Translations under genes and position numbers: made by a program | The notes under the pieces: model-generated | The model's input: only the letters and a program-made list of their open reading frames with translations | Database searches by the model: none | Told to the model about the DNA's origin: nothing | Source: UBA4951 sp963616935 | Lineage (GTDB): Bacteria; Bacillota_I; Bacilli_A; RFN20; CAG-826 | Length of the DNA: 64,000 nucleotides | Assembly: GCA_963616935.1 (NCBI GenBank) | Contig: CAVEMS010000004.1 | Span: forward strand, 1-64,000 | Direction of reading: 5' to 3' | Shown here: piece after piece, positions 1 to 8,142 of the stretch | Position numbering within the stretch: the stretch's first letter is position 1 | Layout of the letters: each line of letters opens with the position of its first letter

Positions 1-60
1 TTCTGAAGTTTTTTTGCCGACCCGTCCGGACGCGGGGAAACGCAGTCGGGATGGGCGTTT
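1..60 (-). other. GC-rich structured segment, possible RNA or 5' leader
   Basis: A GC-rich patch stands out from its AT-rich surroundings. Read on the minus strand it follows a TATAAT-like hexamer near 64-69 and holds the perfect palindrome CGTCCGGACG flanked by CCCG and CGGG. This looks like the 5' part of a structured RNA or leader running out of the window to the left. I could not match it to tmRNA, SRP RNA, RNase P or a tRNA. Confidence 0.25.
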
Positions 61-197
61 TGATTATATTAGATAGCATCTTTAAAGATTTTATCATTCG
101 ATTTTTGTTTTTTTTACAAGCGTTTGCGTATACCGCGACCGCTTCCTCAAGCAATGATGTGCGGCACCTCTTGTCTTATCCATATTTATATATAAAG

Positions 198-224
198 AAA
201 AAATCGGCATCTCACAATGCCGAT
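198..224 (-). terminator. Rho-independent terminator after tRNA-Glu
   Basis: On the minus strand ATCGGCAT and ATGCCGAT form an 8-bp stem with a 6-base loop, followed directly by a T run. It ends the tRNA-Asn/tRNA-Glu transcript. Confidence 0.8.
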
Positions 225-236
225 CAATCTGCGATT

Positions 237-313
237 TGGTGACCCGTACGGGATTCGAACCCATGAATGTATCCTTGAAAGGGATATGAGTTAAGCCGCT
301 TCTCCAACGGGCC
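237..313 (-). tRNA. tRNA-Glu (TTC)
   Basis: The cloverleaf closes with acceptor stem GGCCCGT/ACGGGTC, discriminator A and an encoded CCA. The anticodon stem TATCC/GGATA carries loop CTTTCAA, so the anticodon is TTC. The T loop GGTTCGAATCC is standard. It lies just downstream of tRNA-Asn and is probably co-transcribed with it. Confidence 0.93.
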
Positions 314-316
314 AAA

Positions 317-391
317 TGGCGCTCACTATAGGGCTCGAACCTACAACCGATCGGTTAACAGCCGATTGCTCTGCCATTGAGCTAAGTGAGC
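317..391 (-). tRNA. tRNA-Asn (GTT)
   Basis: Acceptor stem GCTCACT/AGTGAGC, encoded CCA, anticodon stem ATCGG/CCGAT with loop CTGTTAA giving anticodon GTT. Only three bases separate it from tRNA-Glu, so the two form one transcript. Confidence 0.93.
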
Positions 392-540
392 GCAACGCGC
401 CAAAAGCGCATTGACAATGATAATTAGCAAAGACTCTTTTTGCAAGAAAGTTTTAGCAAAATTGCTGATGGGCCTTCATAAAAGCGATAAAAGGCAATCA
501 AATAACGCCAAAAACATCCTTTTCACACGCAAAAATCTTT

Positions 541-576
541 ATAAAAAGAAAAATGGCTCCCGTTCGAGAGCCATTA
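541..576 (-). terminator. Terminator after acpP
   Basis: On the minus strand AATGGCTC and GAGCCATT form an 8-bp stem around an 8-base loop, followed by TTTTTCTTTTT. It lies 15 bases beyond the acpP stop codon. Confidence 0.8.
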
Positions 577-589
577 AGCGATGTTTTTC

Positions 590-823
590 TTACTTGTTCA
601 ACTTCGCCGCGATGGAATTCAATAAATCGCCAATCGTTTTGAAGTCGCCCAACTCTTCAGCGGAGAATTGGATACCGTACTTGTCTTCGAGACTCAGACA
701 CATCTCGACGACATCCAAGCTGTCCAAACCCAAATCTTTAAGAGATTGATTCTCATCAATTTTCTGGATATGAGCACTTTCGGCAAACATTTTTCGAATC
801 TCATCTAATTTGTTTTCGTTCAT
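590..823 (-). CDS. acpP: Acyl carrier protein
   Basis: This 77-residue acidic protein has the hallmark DSLDVVEM motif (about residues 34-41), whose serine receives the 4'-phosphopantetheine arm. Length and the all-helical composition fit ACP. It carries acyl intermediates in fatty-acid and phospholipid synthesis in the cytoplasm. It is a single-gene unit with its own promoter (842-870) and terminator (541-576). The start is an ATG with GAGGTG about six bases upstream. No other fatty-acid synthesis gene lies nearby, so ACP may serve mainly acyl transfer or lipoate chemistry here, as in many reduced Firmicutes; that part is inference. Confidence 0.95.
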   Translation of the reverse strand: MNENKLDEIRKMFAESAHIQKIDENQSLKDLGLDSLDVVEMCLSLEDKYGIQFSAEELGDFKTIGDLLNSIAAKLNK

Positions 824-841
824 AATGCACCTCGCTCAAGA

Positions 842-870
842 ATTATAATTGCCCCGCGAGTCGCTCGCAA
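842..870 (-). promoter_or_regulatory. acpP promoter
   Basis: On the minus strand TTGCGA (870-865), a 17-base spacer and TATAAT (847-842) form a near-consensus sigma-A promoter ending about 18 bases before the acpP start codon. Confidence 0.6.
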
Positions 871-879
871 CTCCGTCAA

Positions 880-1059
880 TCAAAGTTCGACGACGGGACG
901 CTTTGACCCATAATTCAGCGTTCCGTTCGAATTGACCGTGATATCGTTGTTCACGTTTTCAGCCGCTTTTTGGAAAGCTGGTATCAAAACCCCAAACAAT
1001 GCTCCGAAGATAGCCAATACAAGCACCATTCCCAAAAGTTGCCCTTTTAACTCCGACAT
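880..1059 (-). CDS. Small pilin-like membrane peptide (59 aa)
   Basis: A 59-codon frame starts with ATG directly after a strong ribosome binding site (GGAGGTGG) and ends TGA. It opens MSELKGQLLG, followed by one hydrophobic helix (about residues 8-28) and a short polar Asn/Gly/Ser-rich tail. This is the architecture of Flp/class III pilins: short charged leader, hydrophobic assembly helix, small exposed tail. It is the last gene of an operon that encodes a Tad-type ATPase and membrane platform, which supports a role as the assembled subunit. A conserved Glu at +5 of a pilin cleavage site is not evident, so processing is uncertain. It could instead be a membrane anchor subunit. Confidence 0.65.
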   Translation of the reverse strand: MSELKGQLLGMVLVLAIFGALFGVLIPAFQKAAENVNNDITVNSNGTLNYGSKRPVVEL

Positions 1060-1074
1060 ATTTCCACCTCCTTC

Positions 1075-1410
1075 CTATAGATATCCTACGATGATGCTTC
1101 TCGTCACCGTAAGTTTCATTGGTTCCTTAGATATATAAAGTGCCTTATACGGGCGCCAAACCTCTACCACCACCGAATCACCAACTCGATATGTTTCATC
1201 CGTAACCGTCAGATAAGCTGATGCCTGTTTGTATACGATCTCTTCTATATCCTCATCGACACGCCCTTTTATAGAGATATAGCGGGCGGCCGTTGTGGCT
1301 GCGCCATTTAATGCGCTATAGGCCATTTGGAGCGAGCATAAATCTCCTGCGAACGCCATCGTTTGGACCAAAAAGAAGAGCGACAAAAGAAAACCGAGAC
1401 TAGAAGCCAT
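1075..1410 (-). CDS. TadE-like pseudopilin (putative)
   Basis: This 111-residue protein has an N-terminal hydrophobic segment (about residues 2-21), then an amphipathic stretch rich in small residues (ALNGAATTAARY) and a beta-rich C-terminal half. One N-terminal helix and a small extracellular domain resemble TadE/TadF minor pilins, although the sequence is not a clear family match. Its start overlaps the end of the upstream TadC-like gene by 11 bases, and the 59-residue pilin candidate follows after 15 bases. A role as a minor subunit is inferred from architecture and context. Confidence 0.55.
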   Translation of the reverse strand: MASSLGFLLSLFFLVQTMAFAGDLCSLQMAYSALNGAATTAARYISIKGRVDEDIEEIVYKQASAYLTVTDETYRVGDSVVVEVWRPYKALYISKEPMKLTVTRSIIVGYL

Positions 1411-2185
1411 ATGCCGATCCTCCCATCAAAACCACGATTGCCACGACGACCAAAGCCATGGAAAAAGCGCTCCCGACCAAAGGCAAGAAGTTCAAATTGG
1501 CCAAGCAGCCCTTCAATTTATCGTAAGACTCATTTCGTTTTTCCTCCGATATTCGGCTAAATATCGAATCAAAATGCAGAAATCGCTCCTTCCCGCCATC
1601 CAAAGACAATTCGTAAGCGGAAATCATCACTTGCCTTATTTCCATCGAATCGAAAGCGGATGCAAATTCCAAGTATGGCGTTATGGTTTTATCGGCGTCG
1701 ATCCCCGAGATCAACTTATCGAACAACACCATCATGTCGCCTTTGGCGTACGTTCTCGTCTCTTCAAGCGCACCATAAACGGATTTTCCATTGTTCAGAA
1801 AAAGACGAAAAAATGACAAAAGACGAACGAACTCATCTTTGAGGCTTTCCCTTTTCTTTTTAAGAATCTTTTTCGGCTTGTCGAGAAAAACGATCGTCAG
1901 AACCACGATAAACGGGATAACTGCAATGAGAGTCAACACGTTTCCGAGAAGCAAATACAAGGCAATGCCAAGGGCCGCGAGCAAAACGAGCGTCAAAGAA
2001 TAATTGATGATCTCCTTTTTGAGATTGAGCCCTGCTTTTTCGAACGAATCTTTCGCTTTCGCAAAGAAAGAAGGGCGATTTGCGGGTGTTTTGCTATCCG
2101 CTAAGACACAATTATCAGACTTATTATCCATGATTTCTCTTTTGTTTTTAGGCGCTTTTTGCAGCGTTTTTTTGATTTTTTTCAT
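1400..2185 (-). CDS. TadC-like inner-membrane platform protein
   Basis: The 261-residue protein has a basic N terminus, two adjacent hydrophobic segments (about residues 64-100), a helical cytoplasmic domain and a C-terminal hydrophobic segment (about 232-256). This is the topology of type II/IV secretion F-domain (TadB/TadC) platform proteins. It follows a second protein of similar layout with a 4-bp ATGA overlap, matching the paired TadB-TadC arrangement after TadA. It probably links the TadA motor to pilin assembly in the membrane. The call rests mainly on topology and operon position. Confidence 0.65.
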   Translation of the reverse strand: MKKIKKTLQKAPKNKREIMDNKSDNCVLADSKTPANRPSFFAKAKDSFEKAGLNLKKEIINYSLTLVLLAALGIALYLLLGNVLTLIAVIPFIVVLTIVFLDKPKKILKKKRESLKDEFVRLLSFFRLFLNNGKSVYGALEETRTYAKGDMMVLFDKLISGIDADKTITPYLEFASAFDSMEIRQVMISAYELSLDGGKERFLHFDSIFSRISEEKRNESYDKLKGCLANLNFLPLVGSAFSMALVVVAIVVLMGGSAYGF

Positions 2186-2892
2186 TTTTTCGGCTCCTTT
2201 TTCTTGATCGAAAACTCAACTCCGGTCGAAAACGCGGAGAAAATCACTATCGAAACGGCCACGAAAAGAAAATAAAGGAGCGAACAAATCACATAAGGAA
2301 CATTTCCTATCAGCTCGCCGTAAAAACCGGAAAGCCCGTATCGTAAAAATGCCATTATCAGTGTTCCGAGGAACAAAAGAGTCGAAAATTCAATCAGCGA
2401 TTTTCTTCTGGCCGACCCTCTTCTTATTATGTCTTTTTCCATTTCCGTCGCTTCTAAAAGAAAAGGCTCGGCCAAAACAGCGATTTCTCCGCCCTCGATC
2501 TCATATACCCTAAGAATCGATAGGAAAAGGCGGTAATGATCCGATTCGAAATAGTAATCGAAGTCCTTTAAATGCTGATCGATATTTTTTTCACTTCCGG
2601 TTTTGGCCATTGTGATTAATTCCTTGTTTGCCCCTGTCAAAGCGGCTTCATACGCCTCTTCAAAAGAATTAGACGCAATCAAAGAAAGCAAGAACGCTCG
2701 CGCGAACACGAAACATTCCTTCTCCTTCGCCTCTTTGACCCTTAGTTTCGAAAAAAAGAAATATTCGGAACCAAACAAAACGATGACAAAAATGACGAAC
2801 AACGCTATCGAAATATATAGGTTTTCGATCATTAAATAGCTTAATCCGGCAAAAAAGGCAGCTATTATCAATAGAGGCCAACACTTTTTCAT
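2182..2892 (-). CDS. TadB-like inner-membrane platform protein
   Basis: The 236-residue protein has paired N-terminal hydrophobic helices (about residues 5-48), a cytoplasmic helical domain (about 50-160) and two C-terminal hydrophobic helices (about 168-222). This is the layout of the T2SS F domain. It is encoded directly after the TadA-like ATPase with a 4-bp overlap. It probably forms the membrane platform together with the next gene product. The family call rests on topology and context more than on recognised motifs. Confidence 0.65.
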   Translation of the reverse strand: MKKCWPLLIIAAFFAGLSYLMIENLYISIALFVIFVIVLFGSEYFFFSKLRVKEAKEKECFVFARAFLLSLIASNSFEEAYEAALTGANKELITMAKTGSEKNIDQHLKDFDYYFESDHYRLFLSILRVYEIEGGEIAVLAEPFLLEATEMEKDIIRRGSARRKSLIEFSTLLFLGTLIMAFLRYGLSGFYGELIGNVPYVICSLLYFLFVAVSIVIFSAFSTGVEFSIKKKEPKK

Positions 2893-3842
2893 TTCTTTCC
2901 CCTTTCATAAAGAACTTCCATCTTTTTGTCGTGGTAGTAGCCGATTGATTGAAGATATCTCTCAATGGAACCATCCTCTGATATCTCTTTTTTCAGATAC
3001 GCATAGTAGGGAATCGTCGTTTCCACTTCCTCCATCAGTTCGGACATCGTTATATTCGCATTCGCCATTAAAGCCATCCTTGCGAGCCGATGCGGCATCG
3101 ATAAGAGACTCTCGGCGTGGATCGTCGTTATAAGAGGATGGCCGCTTCCGGACGAAGCCAGCGCCTCCAGCATTTCCTCTCCCCTCGCCTCGGCGACTAT
3201 CAAATAATCGGGGTTATGCCTAAGAGCATTCTTTATCAAAACGTTCAAAGAGTTCTTCGTCCCATTCTCGCCCGCCATCCACGTCGTCATATCAATTGAA
3301 TCGATCGTAAGCAAATCCAGTTCTTCGACATTGTCCAAAACCACTACTCTGCTGTTTTTCGGCAAGTTGAGGAGACACCATTTCTGGAGCTCCGTTTTAC
3401 CAGTCCCCGTTTGCCCGCCTATGACAAGAGAATGATGTTTCCCAAGGATATCAGACAGTATTTTCTTCGCTGTTTCATCCATGAATTGCACGTCTTTTTC
3501 GATTTTGCACGAAAGCGAAGCTATTCTAAGGGAAAAGCTTGGTGCCTTTTTCGTTTTGCGTCTTCCGATCGATAGGTTGATGCCGTTTAAACGGTAACGG
3601 CCAAAGCTAACGTCAAGAATCGGATTCGATGTGTTTATCGATTTTTCAGTTAAATTGGCGATTTGTCTCAAGAAAGACATGACGTCGTCGTCGCTTACGC
3701 TTATGTCCGATTTTTTGCGGCCATATCTATTATCGACATAATAAAGACTTTCCCCATTGTAGGAGATATCGGTGATCATATCGTTTCCGATAAGCGGCGC
3801 GAGAAAAGATTTTTCGATGTATTTGACGGCGTCATCGGTCAT
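2889..3842 (-). CDS. tadA: TadA-type secretion ATPase
   Basis: This 317-residue protein is a type II/IV secretion NTPase. It shows a Walker A motif GGQTGTGKT (residues 142-150), a Walker-B-like stretch PDYLIVAEARGEE (211-223) and the histidine box TTIHAES (239-245). The N-terminal part contains the DISYNG segment typical of TadA/VirB11 enzymes. At 317 residues it is shorter than most TadA proteins and lacks the long N-terminal extension. It probably powers assembly or secretion of the pilin-like products of this operon at the inner face of the membrane. It is translationally coupled on both sides by 4-bp overlaps. Confidence 0.88.
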   Translation of the reverse strand: MTDDAVKYIEKSFLAPLIGNDMITDISYNGESLYYVDNRYGRKKSDISVSDDDVMSFLRQIANLTEKSINTSNPILDVSFGRYRLNGINLSIGRRKTKKAPSFSLRIASLSCKIEKDVQFMDETAKKILSDILGKHHSLVIGGQTGTGKTELQKWCLLNLPKNSRVVVLDNVEELDLLTIDSIDMTTWMAGENGTKNSLNVLIKNALRHNPDYLIVAEARGEEMLEALASSGSGHPLITTIHAESLLSMPHRLARMALMANANITMSELMEEVETTIPYYAYLKKEISEDGSIERYLQSIGYYHDKKMEVLYERGKK

Positions 3843-4279
3843 ACGACCTCTCCTTTTACGATTTTAAATGTCTTCGTTTTCTTATATGTGTAAATTCCGC
3901 CGAAAGTAGCGGAAAGTGTAAATGTATATTTCTTAGGGAAAGCCTCACAGACGCGACCGGTGCCCTTATATAACCCATAGTCGCCGAAATAGGTTTTTAC
4001 GACGTATCCGGCATTTGGTCCTTTCATATAAGGGACGATGTTGTCGGCAAAATAAACTTCTGTGTATTCGCGCGCCAACGATTCGGAAAAATAAGGATCG
4101 ACCTCTTTCCCTAAGCTGAGCAACTCAGCCTTTGTGTTGCGTATCGTCACCGCACTTTTGAGGATCGAGGCGTCGAAAGCGAGGAAAACCTCCGATATAC
4201 CACCGCCGCAATAAGTAAAATAAAACAAATTGGTAGAAAAGACGGCGAGAATGGCCATAAGAATAAGATTCCCCATCAA
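3839..4279 (-). CDS. Pilin-like or secreted protein of the Tad-like operon
   Basis: The 146-residue protein has an N-terminal hydrophobic helix (about residues 4-24), a polar helical stretch and a beta-rich C-terminal half with many Tyr, Lys and Thr. It lies between the secreted 381-residue protein and tadA, with 4-bp overlaps on both sides. No family was recognised. One N-terminal helix plus an extracytoplasmic domain suggests a minor pilin or anchored accessory subunit. Confidence 0.5.
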   Translation of the reverse strand: MMGNLILMAILAVFSTNLFYFTYCGGGISEVFLAFDASILKSAVTIRNTKAELLSLGKEVDPYFSESLAREYTEVYFADNIVPYMKGPNAGYVVKTYFGDYGLYKGTGRVCEAFPKKYTFTLSATFGGIYTYKKTKTFKIVKGEVV

Positions 4280-5421
4280 TAAACCTCCATCAATTCGAAA
4301 TCGCTATAGCTAGATGGCCCCAATAAGTTATGGGTTTTAGTGACGGTGAAAGAATATTCGAAACGATCGGACAGATTCTGACCGAAATCCTCAAACTTGA
4401 AAACGCAATCGTAAGTCCGCGAGGCCGAAGTAGGGTTCGGAGGCAAGAATAACTTGTTCGTTTCGTATGAATTATTCGGTTTTCTATACGATTTGTCAGT
4501 GCATTCTCTACCATCCGCAGAAACGTACATTTTGTTTTTGAAAGCTATCCTCGTCTTGCCTTTGAAATAAAGCGGTTCCACATCGATGGACACATAATAT
4601 TTCTTTAATTCCTCGTCGTATCTGATTTTTCCAACGTTGAAATCAGCGACATGGGAATAAATTCGTAATTCCCCTTTTTTCCAATCCACTTTCATCGCCT
4701 CTCCCCAGTACCCATATCCAAGGAAGTAATAATTCATCGGGAATATACCGTATTTCGGATCGATGTATTCGCTTTCGAACCCGGAGCCGTCGATACCATA
4801 TTTCGGCAAATAAGTATGCCCTTCAACGCCACCATGTATATTGCCCAGATAACTATATGTCCCACCAAATTGAAGGTTTACCTCTTGGCAGAACTTTCTT
4901 TTCCACGGAAAATCAGACGGCACGATTGTTTCTTGGACGCTTTTTGGATATATGAACGTTCGTTTTTTCGGTATATCTTGATTGTTTCCCGTTTCCTCGG
5001 AAGTAATGTATAACTTGCAGATCATGAAATGATATTCTTCCCAGTCGTATTTCAATTTCAAAACACCCGATACGACGAATTTCTCACCGATTTTTTCGGG
5101 ATTCCATTTTGTGGTGGGCAAAATCGTCTCATCACGATAGTTCCCTTCGCCATGGAAACGATTCGATTCGCTTTCTCGATAGTATTTGAATGTGAGGTTC
5201 AGCCTGAAATGCCATAGTTGAGTAGCCACGAAAGTGTAGTTGTACTCCAAATCGTTCTTTCCGTGCGGTGGTATTACCATTTCTTCCATGTAGTAGCCAT
5301 TGCTCTCGGCGGCGGACGAACTGCCGGGACGCAAAACAACCCAATCGCTACCGCCGCAAAAGACGGCAAGAATCGCCAAAACGGAAACTTTTTTGAATAA
5401 AAGCAAACACTTATTCGTCAT
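4276..5421 (-). CDS. Large secreted protein of the Tad-like operon
   Basis: I place the start at the ATG at 5421, which overlaps the upstream stop by 4 bp (ATGA); this gives 381 residues. The N terminus has Lys residues followed by a hydrophobic core (about residues 10-23), a signal peptide or anchor. The rest is rich in Tyr, Phe, Gly, Asn and Lys and looks beta-rich and extracellular, with several aromatic-turn motifs. No family was recognised. Its size and place at the head of a Tad-like operon make a tip adhesin or major surface subunit a reasonable guess. Confidence 0.55.
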   Translation of the reverse strand: MTNKCLLLFKKVSVLAILAVFCGGSDWVVLRPGSSSAAESNGYYMEEMVIPPHGKNDLEYNYTFVATQLWHFRLNLTFKYYRESESNRFHGEGNYRDETILPTTKWNPEKIGEKFVVSGVLKLKYDWEEYHFMICKLYITSEETGNNQDIPKKRTFIYPKSVQETIVPSDFPWKRKFCQEVNLQFGGTYSYLGNIHGGVEGHTYLPKYGIDGSGFESEYIDPKYGIFPMNYYFLGYGYWGEAMKVDWKKGELRIYSHVADFNVGKIRYDEELKKYYVSIDVEPLYFKGKTRIAFKNKMYVSADGRECTDKSYRKPNNSYETNKLFLPPNPTSASRTYDCVFKFEDFGQNLSDRFEYSFTVTKTHNLLGPSSYSDFELMEVY

Positions 5422-5759
5422 ACCGCACTTTCCATCGCCAAAGAAGCTCTCTCCAATATAGAGCGCCTCATTTCGTCTCTCTCTTTGGCTCCCAATGAGC
5501 CGTAATACCAAAACGGATAGCTCCTATCTCTTTCCAAAATGTCGTTGACGAATACTTTCCTTTCTTTTTCGCCGAGTTCCTCGAAAAGAAGGCGCATTTT
5601 TATAATTTTGCGCACCGCCTTTTCTTTGACTCTCGTAAATAGATATAGTGGCGTAATCGCGTGTAGGTGCGAATCTGGGCTATATCCGGCCTCCAAAAGG
5701 GTAAGACGAAATTTTTTGGTGAAATCGCTGAATTCTTTTTCGTTCTCATTTGTCTTCAT
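5418..5759 (-). CDS. Hypothetical cytoplasmic protein, first gene of the Tad-like operon
   Basis: A 113-residue protein starting at the ATG at 5759, chosen over an upstream in-frame GTG because GAGAGG lies seven bases before it. It is charged and helical with no membrane segment or signal. No family was recognised. The stop overlaps the next start (ATGA), so it is translationally coupled to the secretion genes. It could be a regulator or an assembly chaperone for the pilin-like proteins; this is inference from position only. Confidence 0.55.
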   Translation of the reverse strand: MKTNENEKEFSDFTKKFRLTLLEAGYSPDSHLHAITPLYLFTRVKEKAVRKIIKMRLLFEELGEKERKVFVNDILERDRSYPFWYYGSLGAKERDEMRRSILERASLAMESAV

Positions 5760-5800
5760 ATCGATACCTCTCACCGATAAATAGGGAGGAATATCGTTTT

Positions 5801-5881
5801 ATGTTCCGCAAAAAGAAGAAATTGAAAAAAACATCTATGCTTAAAACGCCAGAAAAACAACCATTAGCCGACAAAAAATAA
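5801..5881 (+). CDS. Possible 26-aa lysine-rich peptide
   Basis: A short plus-strand frame opens with ATG ten bases after a good ribosome binding site (AGGGAGGA) and ends TAA. The peptide begins MFRKKKKLKKTS and has about ten Lys or Arg in 26 residues. It lies in the gap between the divergent start of the Tad-like operon and the end of the ATPase gene. It may be a real micro-protein or a chance frame in an A-rich control region. Confidence 0.25.
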   Translation: MFRKKKKLKKTSMLKTPEKQPLADKK

Positions 5882-5892
5882 CAAATGTAAAA

Positions 5893-7137
5893 TTATGAAA
5901 GAATTTTGTTTAAATTTTCGACAAAATCGGTCGCCGAAAGCGACAATATTCCGTCAGAATCGTAGGAAGAAGCGATTTTTTCATTGTAGACCATGATTTT
6001 TTTGAAGCTGTTCGGCGTTTTGATAAGCGCAGTCTTTTTCATTTGATTGTCTTTTTTGTCAAACCACGAAAAACAAGATTGGACGTAATAGGAAACGCCA
6101 TTCCCGTTTAAAACGAAATCCACATAAATCGGCAAGCGCGATCTTTTCCCATATTCATTCGTATAGAAGGTATAGCCATAGCCGACATTGACTTCATAAC
6201 CGGAGCTTTCGAGCGCTATTTCAATGAGATTCTCGCAAAGAGACGCATCGAAATATGATTCAAAATGAGATATGGCGTTCTTGATACCGAGGTCTGAAAA
6301 ATAGAATTTGAACTTGCCACCCACCTCTTTTGAATTTTTCAAATCGATTTTGGTGACTTTCCTTATCAAATAGCTGTTCAGCAAATAACCCAAATACGTA
6401 TCTACGGTCTTAGGATCGATACGCTGCTCGAATTTGTCTTCATACAAAGATGATAGAATCGACGCATTCACGAATTCGCCGACGTTTTCGGACAAAAGTT
6501 TGAGTATTCTCATTGCCGTCCATTTCTTGCAAGACGGATTTCTTTTGATGATGTCCGGCAAATAGACGGCATCAATCAGCTTATCGAGATAATTCCTGCG
6601 GTCCGAATCGTTGTTTTTCGTAAGAGTCATCGGCAAACCGCCATAACTGGCGTAGGAAACGAAATCCAATGCATCTGCATCGGGGCAAATTTCACTTGGC
6701 GTAAACGGCGAAACATAGATCTTATCCAGGCGCTTATAAATTCTAGACTCCTTGGCAGTACGGCAATTAGGTTCAAAGCTTGTGGACACGAATACATCGA
6801 ATCGTTTTTCTTTAAGAAGAAATTCAATGAGTCCGAAGGGATCATCGCACAAAAAGACCTCGTCGAGCAGCAAAACAACAGCATCTCCGGAAGCCTTTTT
6901 TTGATCGTCTAAAAACGATAAAAAGGAGTTCAGACTCCTCAAATCGCCGTTATTCGTATCCTCAAAAGAGAAATAAATGATCTGAGCGTCAGCGTCTATC
7001 TGTTTTATTTTTTCCGTCAACGATACTGACATCAACGTCGTTTTCCCAGATCGTCTTATACCATATAAAAGCTTAATAAAGCCATTATTTCTTTTTTCAA
7101 TTACATCGTTAATCAATTTTTCTCTATTTATCATCAT
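5893..7137 (-). CDS. AAA ATPase with DUF4143 domain (copy 1)
   Basis: The 414-residue protein has an N-terminal P-loop GIRRSGKTT (about residues 26-34), a Walker B stretch VVLLLDEVFL (about 86-95), a central winged-helix-like segment with the VDTYLGYLLNSYLI pattern (about 245-260) and a C-terminal DUF4143 nuclease-like domain ending in a YYVQSCFSW-type motif. This is the AAA_14/DUF4143 family, common and often multicopy in gut Firmicutes and of unknown role, possibly in toxin-antitoxin or mobile-element conflict. It stands alone. Either of two adjacent ATG codons could be the start. It is one of three intact copies in the window. Confidence 0.85.
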   Translation of the reverse strand: MMINREKLINDVIEKRNNGFIKLLYGIRRSGKTTLMSVSLTEKIKQIDADAQIIYFSFEDTNNGDLRSLNSFLSFLDDQKKASGDAVVLLLDEVFLCDDPFGLIEFLLKEKRFDVFVSTSFEPNCRTAKESRIYKRLDKIYVSPFTPSEICPDADALDFVSYASYGGLPMTLTKNNDSDRRNYLDKLIDAVYLPDIIKRNPSCKKWTAMRILKLLSENVGEFVNASILSSLYEDKFEQRIDPKTVDTYLGYLLNSYLIRKVTKIDLKNSKEVGGKFKFYFSDLGIKNAISHFESYFDASLCENLIEIALESSGYEVNVGYGYTFYTNEYGKRSRLPIYVDFVLNGNGVSYYVQSCFSWFDKKDNQMKKTALIKTPNSFKKIMVYNEKIASSYDSDGILSLSATDFVENLNKILS

Positions 7138-7552
7138 TTTTCGCTTGTTTTCCGTTTTTTTGTTCGTTACACATTTTATTTCTTTTTTATAATGTTGTAA
7201 ATGGCAATGAAAAAATAAAATTGCTTTTTTAAAATGGAATGCACATTTTTACGGAATTTTATTAGAAGTAAATTAATCTAGTATCTATCGCATTTTCTAT
7301 CAAAATAAATAAATTCATTAATAATAATCATTTAAAAAATTGTAAATTCGCCGTTTATCCGCGAAATCTTATCATTTTCTTGTTTCTTTCACCAGTGAAT
7401 TGCACATTAACGAGTAATGTTTACCATTTTAGTATCGCTGTTTCTTAAATAGATATTCTCTTAATCAGTTAATCGTCAATCATAAAAATGATCGTCCCGC
7501 GCACGTTCCTTTTCTCTTTTAATAAGAACGTCAAATGAATTAAAATGCTTGC
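7138..7552. other. AT-rich intergenic region
   Basis: About 415 bases with no supported gene, between a minus-strand ATPase and the plus-strand gmk, so it holds two divergent promoters. The octamer TGCACATT occurs twice (near 7240 and 7401), and the related TACACATT lies near 7168. No RNA was recognised. Confidence 0.6.
7541..7552 (+). promoter_or_regulatory. gmk -10 element, leaderless start
   Basis: TAAAAT at 7541-7546 lies only six bases before the gmk ATG, and no ribosome binding site is visible. If this is the -10 box, transcription starts at or next to the start codon. Confidence 0.4.
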
Positions 7553-8119
7553 ATGATTGTTTTAGTTGGACCGTCCGCAAGCGGCAAAACCGATTTGGGG
7601 AAATACCTTTGTAAGGAATATTGCTTAATAAAAGCTATCACTCATACGACCAGAGCACCGCGAAAAGGCGAAAAAGACGGCGTCGATTATTATTTCGTAA
7701 CGGAGGAGGAATTCTCTTCTCTCCTCTCTCATGACGCTTTCGTCGAAACCACTCTTTATAACGGCCATCATTACGGAAGTTCCAAAAAAGAGATAGACGA
7801 CGATAAAGTCATAGTGGTAGATCCCATCGGCATGGACGCTTATCTGAAATTGCACGACAGCCACATTGTTGTTTTCTTCTTAACGGCAACGCAAAAAACG
7901 CGAATTGAGAGAATGAAGAAGCGAGGTGACTCGCCTTCTAATATACGTTCGCGAATAGAATCCGACAAAACCGCCTTCGCGCAAGACAAAGTGATTGGCT
8001 ATGACTACATTATAAAAACCGATAAACGCACGATGGAATCGATCGGCGAAGAGGTTTATTCCAAATATCTCGATAAACTGAAGGAACGCAACATCAAGCC
8101 GAACGTTCTTATTCAATAA
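7553..8119 (+). CDS. gmk: Guanylate kinase family protein
   Basis: This 188-residue protein has the P-loop GPSASGKTD at residues 6-14, the guanylate-kinase stretch TTRAPRKGEKDGVDYYFV (about 34-51) and the glycine/tyrosine pattern LYNGHHYGSSK (about 67-77) that binds GMP. It phosphorylates GMP to GDP in nucleotide salvage and synthesis. It is slightly shorter than typical Gmk (about 205 residues), mainly at the C terminus. It is a single gene with a downstream terminator. It has no Shine-Dalgarno sequence and may be leaderless. A paralogue with a narrower role cannot be excluded. Confidence 0.85.
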   Translation: MIVLVGPSASGKTDLGKYLCKEYCLIKAITHTTRAPRKGEKDGVDYYFVTEEEFSSLLSHDAFVETTLYNGHHYGSSKKEIDDDKVIVVDPIGMDAYLKLHDSHIVVFFLTATQKTRIERMKKRGDSPSNIRSRIESDKTAFAQDKVIGYDYIIKTDKRTMESIGEEVYSKYLDKLKERNIKPNVLIQ

Positions 8120-8142
8120 TCCGCGCCCATCGAAAGCACAAT

